Source: JALYUM01 sp036688685
Lineage (GTDB): Bacteria; Pseudomonadota; Gammaproteobacteria; Burkholderiales; Burkholderiaceae_D
Length of the DNA: 64,000 bases
NCBI RefSeq assembly: GCF_036688685.1
Contig: NZ_JAQQPS010000004.1
Span: forward strand, 124,001-188,000
Reading direction: 5' to 3'
Shown: positions 45,302 to 54,155 of the stretch, one piece after another
How positions within the stretch are numbered: the first letter of the stretch is position 1
Layout of the letters: each line of letters begins with the position of its first letter
Notes under the pieces: model-generated
What the model was told of the DNA's origin: nothing
What the model saw: only the letters and a program-made list of their open reading frames with translations
The model's database searches: none
Program-made: the position numbers and the translations under genes

Positions 45302-47814
45302 ATCGTGGCGCTGGTCCGTGAAGAGAGCAGTTTGCGCACCGCGCCGGCCAGTTCTTCGCGCGCGTATGGCTTGTTGAGCAGGGTGACGCCTTCATCGAGC
45401 TTGCCGTTGTTGGTTACGGCGTTCTCGGTATAGCCGGACGTGAACAGCACACGCAGGTCCGGGTGGCGCACCCGAGCCATCGCCGCCAGTTCCATGCAAG
45501 AAATTGCACCCGGCATAATCACATCGGTGAACAGCAAGTCGATCTTGCCCGAGCCGTCGAGCAAGGTGGCCGCCTCGTCCGCAGTGGAGGCGGTGATCAC
45601 CCTATAGCCGAGTTCGCCAAGCAGGGCCGCGACGTTTTCCTGGATCTCTTTTTCGTCGTCCACCACCAGCACGGTTTCATTGCCGCCTTCGCTGCTGCCG
45701 ACCAGGCCGGTTTTCTTCGGCGCGGCCGATTCTACCGTGCGCGGCAACAGAATGACGATGCTGGTGCCGGCGCCCAGCGTGCTGTCGATCTCGATATGGC
45801 CGCCGCTCTGTTTCACGAAACCATACGTCATCGACAGGCCCAGGCCGCTGCCTTTGCCGATCCCCTTGGTGGAAAAGAATGGCTCGAACGCGCGCTCCCT
45901 GACCGCTTCGCTCATGCCGTGGCCATTGTCGGCAAACGACAGGCGCACGCATTCGCGCGACTCGGCGCCGCTGGCGGCCTGCTCGCTGGGGCTGAGAATG
46001 ACATTGCGCGCCGAGATGCGCAGTTCGCCACCCCGTTTCAGCGCATCGCCCGCATTCATGGCCAGGTTCAGCACCACGTTTTCAAGTTGCTGCGGGTCGA
46101 CCTTGATGTTCCAGGCGCTGGGAGAGATGGCCAGGATGACGTCGACCTTTTCGCCCACCGCGCGCTTGATCAGCAAATCCATGTTCGCGAACACTTCGTC
46201 GAGTTTCACCGCGTTCGGTCGCAGGGGTTGCTTTCGGGCAAAACTGAGCAATTGCGACGACAGCTTGGCGCCGCGCTTGATGGCGCTCTGGGCCGACTGG
46301 CAGCGCGCGACGATTTTCTCGTTGGCCATCGAAAACATTTTAATCAGGTCGATATTGCCGCTGATAATGTGCAGCACGTTGTTGAAATCGTGGGCGACGC
46401 CACCGGTCAGCTTGCCGATCGCTTCCAGTTTTTGCGCATGCATCAGCGCGGCCTGGGTGTGCTCCAGCGAGGTCGAGCGCTGGCGCACCAGCGCTTCTAG
46501 CTGGGCCTGCTTGTGTTCGACTTCCCTCTGCGCCAGCACGCGCGCGGTCACGTCGCTGCCCTGGATATAGATGCCGCAGACGCTGCCGTCGGCATCGCGG
46601 TCGGGCTGGAACAGGACATCGATGAACATTTCATGGGTACTGCCATCGCTGCCGCGCAGCGCCAGGCGCATGCCCTGCGCGCTGTGGGCCTGGCCGCTGG
46701 CGGCCACCGTGTCGACCAGTGCGACATAGCCCTGGGCGCGCAATTCTGGCAGCGCCAGGTGCAAGTGGTGGCCGACCAGCTCGCGCTGCCCGGCCAGACG
46801 CAGGAATTGTGCATTGACGAACTGGAAGGTGTGGCGCGGGCCGCTGAGGAAGGCGACGAAGCCGGGCGCCTGGTCGAACAGGCGCAACAGGCGCGCATGC
46901 TCCCCTTGCAGGCGCAGATTGTCTTGTGCCAGCGTGCGCGCTTCCCTGGAGGCGGCCAGGTAATCGCGATTGATTTCCTTCAGGTACATGGTCAGGATCA
47001 AGAAGGCCGCCACCATCGTGTCGATCCGGCCGCCGTACCAGCCGACCGAGAAACGCGCGCCGCCCATCATGGTCACCAGGCTGTCGCATCCCAGTGCGAC
47101 GATGGCCACTCCCAGCCAGGCGCTGATCGCGGTGGCGAAGCGGGTGGCGCGCCACAGGACCAGCAGCGCTGCGCCACTGAGGATCTGCAGCAGCGGCCCA
47201 ATGGCGGCGCCCACGATGCCGCTGAACGCACCTGCCGCGTCGAGCCGCGGCAGGTAATCGTGCAAGACGGTTACCGCCAGCACGGCGGCCAGGGCCGCAG
47301 TCAAGGTCAGCAGCACGCAGGAGAGCAATGCCGCACCCCGGTCGGCAAGCTTGCGCCCTGGCGCCAGCCATTCTTCCAGCGCGTACGCCAGCAGCATGCC
47401 GGCCGCAGCCAGGTGCCACAGTATCCAGAGCCAGTCGGGCGTCTGGATGCCGCCCGTCACGCGTACGTCGGGTAACAGCGCACCTTCGACGGACAAGAAC
47501 TGGACGAACAGCATGGTGGCAGTGAACACGCTGCCGCCGCACAGCCACAACAGCGCGCGCGTGCCAGTTCGGCGGAAATACCCGGACAGTACATATGCCG
47601 CGATGCAACAGGTGCCGATGGTGACGGTGTGATAGGCAGGCAGGAAGGCGGGGAAATCCGGCCACAGATGGCCTGCAAATGGCATCAGGCAGCATGAGAG
47701 CAGTGCAATGGCGATGGCACTCCAGCGCGCGCTTGCCTGGAATGGCGCCAGAGCGCGCGGCGCCGGCTGGACGTCGGCAGGCGTCGTGGACGGCTGGGAA
47801 GAGGATCGCGTCAT
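45298..47814 (-). CDS. MASE4-PAS hybrid histidine kinase with receiver
   Basis: 838 aa. Eight or so N-terminal membrane helices to about residue 280 form a MASE4-type sensor domain. A PAS domain follows (about 308-425), then a coiled coil, a HisKA with His475 in GGVAHDFNN, an HATPase with NLAMNAGDAL and GLGLSMTYGF, and a C-terminal receiver with Asp764 (LLFTDVIMP). Membrane-bound; signal unknown. No output regulator gene is next to it, so its phosphate target is elsewhere. Confidence 0.92.
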   Translation of the reverse strand: MTRSSSQPSTTPADVQPAPRALAPFQASARWSAIAIALLSCCLMPFAGHLWPDFPAFLPAYHTVTIGTCCIAAYVLSGYFRRTGTRALLWLCGGSVFTATMLFVQFLSVEGALLPDVRVTGGIQTPDWLWILWHLAAAGMLLAYALEEWLAPGRKLADRGAALLSCVLLTLTAALAAVLAVTVLHDYLPRLDAAGAFSGIVGAAIGPLLQILSGAALLVLWRATRFATAISAWLGVAIVALGCDSLVTMMGGARFSVGWYGGRIDTMVAAFLILTMYLKEINRDYLAASREARTLAQDNLRLQGEHARLLRLFDQAPGFVAFLSGPRHTFQFVNAQFLRLAGQRELVGHHLHLALPELRAQGYVALVDTVAASGQAHSAQGMRLALRGSDGSTHEMFIDVLFQPDRDADGSVCGIYIQGSDVTARVLAQREVEHKQAQLEALVRQRSTSLEHTQAALMHAQKLEAIGKLTGGVAHDFNNVLHIISGNIDLIKMFSMANEKIVARCQSAQSAIKRGAKLSSQLLSFARKQPLRPNAVKLDEVFANMDLLIKRAVGEKVDVILAISPSAWNIKVDPQQLENVVLNLAMNAGDALKRGGELRISARNVILSPSEQAASGAESRECVRLSFADNGHGMSEAVRERAFEPFFSTKGIGKGSGLGLSMTYGFVKQSGGHIEIDSTLGAGTSIVILLPRTVESAAPKKTGLVGSSEGGNETVLVVDDEKEIQENVAALLGELGYRVITASTADEAATLLDGSGKIDLLFTDVIMPGAISCMELAAMARVRHPDLRVLFTSGYTENAVTNNGKLDEGVTLLNKPYAREELAGAVRKLLSSRTSATI

Positions 47815-47912
47815 TGTTGGGTTTTCGTCAAAGAAATACCAGCGCCCATGCCCGGCGCCTCCCTGCAGACCAGCCTACCACCAATCTCGCATTCTGATGC
47901 GGAATAATATTG

Positions 47913-47941
47913 TTGGGGAGGCAACGGGATGCTCCTACAAT
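47913..47941 (+). promoter_or_regulatory. candidate sigma-70 promoter for the small ORF at 48040
   Basis: TTGGGG, 17-bp spacer, TACAAT. The spacing is ideal and the -10 is one base from consensus; it lies about 100 bp upstream of the small ORF. Confidence 0.4.
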
Positions 47942-48039
47942 GTTGCGGAAGGTGCGCCTACACTCGGCGCAGCACAAGTGGCTAACATTTGCATACCAAC
48001 GGATTTCATGCCAAATACATCATAGCAAGGGAGTGCACC

Positions 48040-48306
48040 ATGACCACCGAGACCACAACCAGCGCCATTCCGCCTGCCCGCCAGCAGCAAGGCAAAATCG
48101 CCCGCACCGATGACCTGTTGGTCAGCGGGCCGGATGCCAAGGATGGCGCGCGCGGCTTCACCGGCAATGCCGATCCGCAAGCTTTGCAAACCGGTATGGA
48201 AGGCATCGCCGCCGCCTCCCATCCAAATCGACAGAGCGACAATGATCAACCAGCGCCAATCACGAAGACATTACCTGACAACCAGAGTCCAACACGTAAC
48301 AAGTAA
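48040..48306 (+). CDS. small hydrophilic protein of unknown function
   Basis: 88 aa. No signal peptide or membrane helix; rich in Thr, Gln, Asn, Pro and Asp, so probably disordered. The AAGGGAG ribosome site six bases before the ATG is one of the strongest in the window, and a promoter-like pair lies upstream and a terminator hairpin downstream. These support a real gene. No family recognised. Confidence 0.6.
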   Translation: MTTETTTSAIPPARQQQGKIARTDDLLVSGPDAKDGARGFTGNADPQALQTGMEGIAAASHPNRQSDNDQPAPITKTLPDNQSPTRNK

Positions 48307-48382
48307 AAAAATGCAATGATCTTTTGCTGTTGAGCGATGCAAAAATGCAACATTCGTTTGTTCTGGATGCCATATTTGCTTG

Positions 48383-48414
48383 AACGGCCCGCGCTGGCGA
48401 CAGCGCGGGCCGTT
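48383..48414. terminator. bidirectional terminator hairpin
   Basis: Perfect 14-bp stem AACGGCCCGCGCTG / CAGCGCGGGCCGTT with a GCGA tetraloop, between the small ORF (plus) and bkdB (minus). T-rich bases follow the stem on the plus strand (TTTCGCTTT). It can end transcripts from both sides. Confidence 0.85.
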
Positions 48415-48432
48415 TCGCTTTCGGCCCCGGGT

Positions 48433-49731
48433 TTAATCGATAAACAGCGTGGCTGGGGTTTCCAGATAGGCACGGATGGTTTGGACGAACTGCGCCGCCA
48501 CCATCCCGTCGATGACGCGGTGATCGAACGACGACGATAGATTCATCATCTTTCTGGCCACGATGGCGCCGTCGCGGATCATCGGCCGCTCCACCATCTT
48601 GTTGACGCCAATGATTGCCACCTCGGGGTGGTTGATCACCGGCGTCGTCACGATACCGCCCAGTGCGCCGAGGCTGGTGATGGTGATGGTGGACCCGCTC
48701 AGCTCGTCGCGCACGGCCTTGCCGGCGCGCGCCGCCTCCGCCAGTCGCGCCACTTCGAGCGCGCTCGACCACAGATCGTGCTTGTGCGCGTTGCGCACCA
48801 CCGGCACCATCAGCCCGGCCGCCGTCTGCGTTGCCACGCCGATGTGGACCGCGTCGTACTGCGTCACAATGCCGGACTCGTCGTTAAAGCGCGCATTCGC
48901 CTGCGGGAACTGTTTCAGCGACAGCACAATGGCGCGCATCAGCAGCGGCAGCAGCGTGATGCGGCCGCGCTGGTTGCCGTGCTGCCCATTCAAGTGCGCG
49001 CGCAGCGCTTCCAGTTCGGTGACGTCGACTTCTTCGACATACGTGAAGTGCGGGATGCGGCGCTTGGCCTCCTGCATTTTTTGCGCGATTTTACGACGCA
49101 TCCCGGTGACGGCAATGGTGCGTTCGGCGTCGGTCGGATCGGACGGCTTCGGCCCGCTCGGCGCCACCTTCACACGGCGCAGCAGTTGCGCGTCGAGGTC
49201 GGCGTGCGTGATGCGGCCTTCCGGACCGCTGCCTTCCAAAAATTCCAGCGCGATGCCCAGTTCCAGCGCGCGCTGGCGCACGGCCGGTGCGGCCAGACCA
49301 CGTGCGCGCGGCGGCGCCGCCTTCAAGAGCGGCGCCTGTGCCGGTGCCGCTTTGGCCACCGGTGCCGGTGCTTCCTCCAGCTCCTCGGCACGTTCGCAGA
49401 CGGTACTGACGGGCGAGCCGGGCAGGGTGGTGCCGGCCGTTGCCGTTGCCGTCGCTGGCGTCGCCGTTTTGCCATTCTGATTGCCGCTACCGGCCACTTC
49501 GAGTCGGATCAGTTCGGCACCGACAGCCAGCGATTCGCCGATCTCCCCGCCGAGTGCGATGACCGTGCCATTCACCGGCGACGGAATCTCGACCGTCGCC
49601 TTGTCCGTCATGACGTCGGCCAGCACCTGGTCTTCCTTCACGGTGTCGCCTGGCTTGACGCGCCATTCGACCACTTCGACTTCGGCAATGCCTTCGCCGA
49701 GGTCCGGCATTTTGATGATGTGGATACCCAT
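48433..49731 (-). CDS. bkdB: branched-chain 2-oxoacid dehydrogenase E2 (dihydrolipoamide acyltransferase)
   Basis: 432 aa. Lipoyl domain with Lys44 in DVMTDKATVEIP, an Ala/Pro-rich linker, the E1/E3-binding domain (PAVRQRALELGIAL), a second linker, and the acyltransferase core with catalytic His in SFDHRVIDGMVAA. It transfers branched acyl groups to CoA in valine, leucine and isoleucine breakdown. Start at 49731 shares a base with the E1beta stop (TAATG). The frame upstream of that is not coding. Confidence 0.93.
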   Translation of the reverse strand: MGIHIIKMPDLGEGIAEVEVVEWRVKPGDTVKEDQVLADVMTDKATVEIPSPVNGTVIALGGEIGESLAVGAELIRLEVAGSGNQNGKTATPATATATAGTTLPGSPVSTVCERAEELEEAPAPVAKAAPAQAPLLKAAPPRARGLAAPAVRQRALELGIALEFLEGSGPEGRITHADLDAQLLRRVKVAPSGPKPSDPTDAERTIAVTGMRRKIAQKMQEAKRRIPHFTYVEEVDVTELEALRAHLNGQHGNQRGRITLLPLLMRAIVLSLKQFPQANARFNDESGIVTQYDAVHIGVATQTAAGLMVPVVRNAHKHDLWSSALEVARLAEAARAGKAVRDELSGSTITITSLGALGGIVTTPVINHPEVAIIGVNKMVERPMIRDGAIVARKMMNLSSSFDHRVIDGMVAAQFVQTIRAYLETPATLFID

Positions 49732-50783
49732 TACGCCACTCCCATTGCGCGTTTGAGGGCCGCGCCGACGCGGTCGGGGCCCGGAAAGTATGCCCATTCC
49801 TGGGCGTGCGGGTACGGCGTGTCCCAGCCGGTGACGCGCTCGATGGGCGCTTCCAGCTGATAGAAACAGTGTTCCTGGACCAGCGCGGCCAGTTCGGCGC
49901 CGAAGCCGCTGGTGCGGGTCGCCTCGTGGACGATCACGCAGCGCCCGGTCTTTTTGACCGAGTTGACGATCGTTTCCAGGTCGAGCGGCCAGATCGAACG
50001 CAGGTCGATGATTTCGGCATCGATGCCGGTTTCGCGGGCGGCGGCGTCGGACACCCAGACCATGGTGCCATACGTGATGATGGTCAGGTCGTTACCTGGC
50101 CGGAACACCGAGGCCTTGTCGAGTGGCACGGTATAGTAACCCTCGGGCACTTCGCCCATCGGGTGCTTGCCCCAGGCCACGACCGGGCGGTCGTGGTGGC
50201 CGTCGAACGGTCCGTTGTAGAGGCGCTTCGGCTCCAGGAAAATGACAGGGTCGTCGTTTTCGATCGAGGCGATCAGCAAGCCTTTGGCATCGTAGGGATT
50301 CGATGGCATCACGGTGCGCAGGCCGCACACCTGGGTGAACATCGCTTCCGGGCTCTGGCTGTGGGTCTGGCCGCCGTAGATGCCGCCGCCGCAAGGCATG
50401 CGGATGGTCATGCTGGCGGTAAATTCGCCGGCCGAGCGGTAGCGCAGGCGCGCCGCTTCAGAGACGATCTGGTCGCTGGCCGGATAGAAATAATCGGCGA
50501 ACTGGATTTCAACGACGGGGCGCAGGCCATAGGCGGCCATGCCGACCGCGGTGCCGACGATGCCGCCCTCGGAAATGGGCGCGTCGAACACGCGCGATTT
50601 GCCATATTTCACTTGCAGGCCGTCGGTGCAGCGGAACACGCCGCCAAAATAACCCACGTCCTGGCCGTAGATGACGACGTTGTTGTCGCGTTCCAGCATC
50701 ACGTCCATGGCCGAGCGCAGCGCCTGGATCATGGTCATCGGGACGGTGGCGGTGCCGGTGTCGGGTTTGTCATCGCGCTTCAT
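49731..50783 (-). CDS. bkdA2: branched-chain 2-oxoacid dehydrogenase E1 beta
   Basis: 350 aa. Transketolase-like fold with IYGQDVGYFGGVFR and FDAPISEGGIVGTAVGMAAYG, residues that contact thiamine diphosphate, and a C-terminal domain ending near WAYFPGPDRVGAAL. It pairs with E1alpha to decarboxylate branched-chain 2-oxoacids. ATGA overlap with bkdA1 before it and TAATG with bkdB after it. Confidence 0.95.
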   Translation of the reverse strand: MKRDDKPDTGTATVPMTMIQALRSAMDVMLERDNNVVIYGQDVGYFGGVFRCTDGLQVKYGKSRVFDAPISEGGIVGTAVGMAAYGLRPVVEIQFADYFYPASDQIVSEAARLRYRSAGEFTASMTIRMPCGGGIYGGQTHSQSPEAMFTQVCGLRTVMPSNPYDAKGLLIASIENDDPVIFLEPKRLYNGPFDGHHDRPVVAWGKHPMGEVPEGYYTVPLDKASVFRPGNDLTIITYGTMVWVSDAAARETGIDAEIIDLRSIWPLDLETIVNSVKKTGRCVIVHEATRTSGFGAELAALVQEHCFYQLEAPIERVTGWDTPYPHAQEWAYFPGPDRVGAALKRAMGVA

Positions 50784-52045
50784 GCTTGTTCTCCTGCCTG
50801 GGCCAACTGCTCGGCTGCCAGTTGTGCACGCTGTACGCGCAAGTGCTCCGGCATGTCTTTGTAGACGTCCTCAAACATGGCGGCCACGTCCGGCACGGCG
50901 CCATCGGCCAGCGTGCCGTACTGTTCGGCTTCGCGCTGGGCAGCGACCACCTCCGCCTCGAGTTCCCCTTTCACGGCTTCATGTTCGTCATCGGACCACC
51001 AGCCCAGCTTGGTCAGGTGGCGTCGCATGCGTTCGATCGGGTCGCCCAGCGGGAAATGGCTGTAGTCGTCGGCCGGACGGTAGCGCGACGGATCGTCCGA
51101 GGTGGAGTGCGGGCCGGCGCGGTAGGTCACCCATTCGATCAGGGTTGGACCGAGATTGCTGCGGGCCCGTTCTGCCGCCCATTGCGAGGCGGCGTACACG
51201 GCCAGGAAATCGTTGCCGTCGACGCGCAGGGAGGCAATGCCGCTGCCGACGCCGCGTGCGGCAAAGGTCACGCTTTCGCCGCCGGCCAGCGCCTGGAACG
51301 ACGAAATGGCCCACTGGTTATTGACCACGTTCAGGATCACTGGCGCACGGTAGACGTGGGCGAAGGTGAGCGCGGTATTGAAGTCGGATTCGGCGGTGGC
51401 GCCGTCGCCGATCCAGCCGGAGGCGATGCGGGTGTCGCCCTTGATGGCCGAGGCCATGCCCCAGCCGACCGCCTGCACGAACTGCGTGGCCAGGTTGCCG
51501 CTGATGGTGAAAAATCCGGCATCGCGCACCGAGTACATGACCGGCAACTGGCGGCCCTTCATGCGGTCCTTCTCGTTTGAAAATAACTGGCAGATCATGT
51601 CGACCAGCGGCACTTCGTAGGCGATCAGCAGGCTTTGCTGGCGGTAGGTAGGGAAATTCATGTCCCCTTCGCGCAAGGCCAGCCGATGGGCGGTGCCGAC
51701 GGCCTCTTCGCCCAGACTCGTCATGTAGAACGAGGTTTTCTTCTGGCGCTGGGCGATGACCATGCGCGCGTCGAAAATGCGGGTCTTGAGCATGCTGCGC
51801 AGGCCGAAGCGCCACAGTTCGCGGTCCGGTTCAGGCGCCCACGGGCCGACGGCATTGCCCTCGTCGTCGAGCACCCGGATGAGGGTGTTGGCAATGTCAG
51901 CCGTGTCTGCGGCCAGAACATCGACAGCGGGACGCCTGACGGTGCCGGCTGCGGCCACGTGCAGGTAAGAAAAATCAGTGCTACAACCCGGGCGGCCGCT
52001 TGGCTCCGGAACGTGCAAGGACAGAGGATTGCTCTGGCTTATCAT
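50780..52045 (-). CDS. bkdA1: branched-chain 2-oxoacid dehydrogenase E1 alpha
   Basis: 421 aa from the ATG at 52045 (AGGGG upstream). It has the long N-terminal extension typical of Pseudomonas BkdA1 (FSYLHVAAAGTVRRPAVDV, then DDEGNAVGPWAPE) and the thiamine diphosphate motif GDGATAESDFNTAL ending in NNQWAIS. First gene of a three-gene operon; the E3 gene (lpdV) usual in this operon is not in the window, so a shared lipoamide dehydrogenase must serve it. Confidence 0.95.
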   Translation of the reverse strand: MISQSNPLSLHVPEPSGRPGCSTDFSYLHVAAAGTVRRPAVDVLAADTADIANTLIRVLDDEGNAVGPWAPEPDRELWRFGLRSMLKTRIFDARMVIAQRQKKTSFYMTSLGEEAVGTAHRLALREGDMNFPTYRQQSLLIAYEVPLVDMICQLFSNEKDRMKGRQLPVMYSVRDAGFFTISGNLATQFVQAVGWGMASAIKGDTRIASGWIGDGATAESDFNTALTFAHVYRAPVILNVVNNQWAISSFQALAGGESVTFAARGVGSGIASLRVDGNDFLAVYAASQWAAERARSNLGPTLIEWVTYRAGPHSTSDDPSRYRPADDYSHFPLGDPIERMRRHLTKLGWWSDDEHEAVKGELEAEVVAAQREAEQYGTLADGAVPDVAAMFEDVYKDMPEHLRVQRAQLAAEQLAQAGEQA

Positions 52046-52143
52046 TTGTATTTCCCCTTGTGAGGTGTAATTGCAGGGGCATGATAAGGGTCGCACGTTA
52101 CGTTCGGAAGAGCTCAGACGGGTATTTCGATGGTGCAGAGCAG

Positions 52144-52169
52144 CATTTCAGGTTTCAAAGGTTGAAATG
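52144..52169. repeat. inverted repeat upstream of bkdA1
   Basis: CATTTCA-N12-TGAAATG, 99 bp upstream of the bkdA1 ATG in a 155-bp gap. Possible regulator site; Lrp-type BkdR controls this operon in pseudomonads, but no such gene is here. Confidence 0.35.
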
Positions 52170-52200
52170 TGAAGTAAACGTTTTATGTACGCCGGCCTGT

Positions 52201-52536
52201 TCAATACGATGAATGAATCGTCTCATCCTTGACTGCCGCGACCCGCTCCGGTGTCACCACAGCAGCGATCTTGCCGCGGTCTCCTCTCACAAGGTAACAA
52301 TCGATCTTCAGGCGGCGTGTACGGTCGAACACCAATTCAATATCCGAGTCGGATCTCGGGTGGACGGTGATCGATTTGCTGGCGCCGGGAGCGAGGTCGC
52401 CGATTGCGTAGGCGTTGCCTGTGACGCGTACCGTGGCCGAATGCATGGTGACGGCACTCACATTCGAGAGCGTCAAGATCACGCCTGGCGCTTTTTGCTT
52501 TGGCAGCAGTGCGTAGGTTGCGCTCAGCGCCAGCAC
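52201..52536 (-). CDS. small exported or anchored protein of unknown function
   Basis: 111 aa from a GTG at 52536, with no ribosome site. The open frame runs further upstream and would add ITAKRFLTA before it, making a better membrane anchor, but only rare start codons (ATT at 52569) are available, so the start is unresolved. The rest is beta-rich (VRVTGNAYAIGDLAPGASKS). It follows the DUF5694 gene directly and may be coupled to it. Function unknown. Confidence 0.6.
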   Translation of the reverse strand: MLALSATYALLPKQKAPGVILTLSNVSAVTMHSATVRVTGNAYAIGDLAPGASKSITVHPRSDSDIELVFDRTRRLKIDCYLVRGDRGKIAAVVTPERVAAVKDETIHSSY

Positions 52537-52559
52537 AGCGGTCAGGAACCGTTTCGCCG

Positions 52560-53624
52560 TTATTGCAATACGCGTGTCGCGTCGACCACATCGACGCCTT
52601 GCAGCATGCCCAGCCAGCTATCGAGCCATGGCTTGTGCGAGGCGCCGATGATGGACAGCACGCGTGCACCGGGACGCTCGCGGAAGGTCTCGCGGATATT
52701 CGCGACGATGCGCAAATTACGGGTTTCCCAGCCAGCGACCCACATCTGCGGGTACGCTTGCGCCGAGGTGCTTTGCATCGGACCTTTGACATTCGCCTCC
52801 GCAAAATTCCATAGCGCAGCGGGCGTGTTGATGAATTGGTAGAGCGGCAGCAAGTCGGCTTGCTTTGCCAGTTCGTTGGTGAGCTTGTTTTGCTGGCTCA
52901 GCGCCGCACCGCTTGCGGCCCATGCCGCTGTGAGTGGCACCATGAAGGCCTTGCGGTCAGAGATATCGAGGTTGTCGCCGGTGTGGTTGTCGACCTGGTG
53001 GACACGTTGCAAGCCGAGCCAGGCCGCCAGCCGCGCCGCGATCAAATAATTTTCGTTATTCGTCGTCGCGATCGCGGCAAGCTTTTGTACCAGCGCTTCG
53101 CTCAGGCCGTCACCGCTGTGCCGCTCGGCGCCACCGAGTTGCAGCCACTGTGTGTACGCGGACGCTGGCTCCGCCGCCGCAAAAAACAGCGCAGCCAGGT
53201 GACGTCGCTGTGCCGCCGTCGGCTGGGCCGGCCAAGCTTTCAGGGTGTTTGTTACTGCGGCCATGGCATCCGGAATGTCCAGCCCGGTAGTTAGTTTGGC
53301 ATCGGCGGTAGAAGCGCAATAGTTCGCGCCATACCGGGCTGGCTGGCGCGCAGCCAGGTCGCACTCGTCGCCGGGTTCGGTTTCGATGGTGATGATGTCG
53401 GGTTTCCAGCCGGCCAGGCGGTTCAGCAGCTGATCGAGGGCGGCAGGATTAAAGTCCTTGGGCATCTGGTTCAAATGCGTCGTGGCGAGCACGAGTACCT
53501 GGGCGCGTGGGCCAGCCATATCACGGTCGAGTACCGTCAAATCGATTTGCGCATGGGCTTCCAAAGCAAGCATCAGGGGCAAAACTGCGATGGCATGAAA
53601 AATCAAGTGGATACGGTTGCGCAT
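52560..53624 (-). CDS. DUF5694 protein, TraB/TIKI-like fold, secreted
   Basis: 354 aa. Signal peptide to about residue 25 (EAHA-QI). Motifs fit DUF5694: LVLATTHLNQMP near the start, IITIETEPGDECD, and IIGASHKPWLDSWLG near the end, a GxxH pattern shared with the TraB/GumN/TIKI superfamily of putative metal-dependent proteases. Periplasmic; no reaction is shown for DUF5694. Its stop is 24 bp from the start codon of the small downstream gene. Confidence 0.8.
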   Translation of the reverse strand: MRNRIHLIFHAIAVLPLMLALEAHAQIDLTVLDRDMAGPRAQVLVLATTHLNQMPKDFNPAALDQLLNRLAGWKPDIITIETEPGDECDLAARQPARYGANYCASTADAKLTTGLDIPDAMAAVTNTLKAWPAQPTAAQRRHLAALFFAAAEPASAYTQWLQLGGAERHSGDGLSEALVQKLAAIATTNNENYLIAARLAAWLGLQRVHQVDNHTGDNLDISDRKAFMVPLTAAWAASGAALSQQNKLTNELAKQADLLPLYQFINTPAALWNFAEANVKGPMQSTSAQAYPQMWVAGWETRNLRIVANIRETFRERPGARVLSIIGASHKPWLDSWLGMLQGVDVVDATRVLQ

Positions 53625-53803
53625 AAGATCGGTTTCATAACAATGACCACAGTCTATCTGTTTGTTTTCGGCAAATCACGAACAATCGGGTATGCATGTC
53701 CAGCTTGTCACGCCAGGCTAGTCTGGCCGGCGCGCCACCGCTACGCCTGTTCAGGCAAGGCGTCCTTCGTCATTCGTGAGGGACGCATCGATTCGCGATA
53801 AGT

Positions 53804-53820
53804 GACAATAAGTAATTGTC
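53804..53820. repeat. inverted repeat in AT-rich region
   Basis: GACAAT-AAGTA-ATTGTC, perfect 6-bp arms. Confidence 0.35.
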
Positions 53821-53845
53821 GTATTGCATAACTTTCATTTAATCC

Positions 53846-53882
53846 AATAACAACAATTATTTTTCGGTGAAATATTGTTATT
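53846..53882. repeat. inverted repeat before a strong ribosome site
   Basis: AATAACAA and TTGTTATT arms, 21 bp apart, ending 4 bp before the AGGAGG of the 15-codon ORF. Confidence 0.35.
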
Positions 53883-53958
53883 TTCAGGAGGCCGAGGAAA
53901 TGACAACACATTTAATATTTTCTGTTGAAATATTTGCAGTAGGATAGTAAGCTACGAA

Positions 53959-53979
53959 AAATCTGATTTATTCAGATTT
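53959..53979. repeat. hairpin in AT-rich region
   Basis: AAATCTGA-TTTAT-TCAGATTT, perfect 8-bp stem, 12 bp after the stop of the 15-codon ORF. Confidence 0.45.
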
Positions 53980-54022
53980 GAAAGTCATAAAATGGGCAAT
54001 GAGCAAGGCTAATTAACCAATG

Positions 54023-54036
54023 ATTTGCATGCAAAT
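54023..54036. promoter_or_regulatory. 14-bp perfect palindrome upstream of the chemoreceptor
   Basis: ATTTGCATGCAAAT, 120 bp before the ATG. A perfect palindrome of this length in AT-rich DNA is a good candidate operator. Confidence 0.45.
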
Positions 54037-54155
54037 ATTTTAATATTTCATGAATGTTCAGCCTTTCGCATCATTGATTAAACCAGTTTCAGCCGGATAC
54101 ATATTTTCACCAGGCCTTATGAAACTGTCAAATTTAAAAAAACTGGAATTATATT

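Larger units (their letters stand above)
53625..54155. other. 531-bp AT-rich gene-free region before the chemoreceptor
   Basis: Markedly AT-rich compared with the rest of the window. It holds several inverted repeats (listed separately) and a 15-codon ORF at 53900-53947 with AGGAGG and GAGGA just before its ATG. It must contain the chemoreceptor promoter. No gene of normal size is supported. Confidence 0.65.

Noticed and set aside
53900..53947. 15-codon ORF with AGGAGG as a confirmed gene
   Set aside because: The ribosome site is striking but the peptide is too short to judge from one sequence, so it is only mentioned under the AT-rich region.
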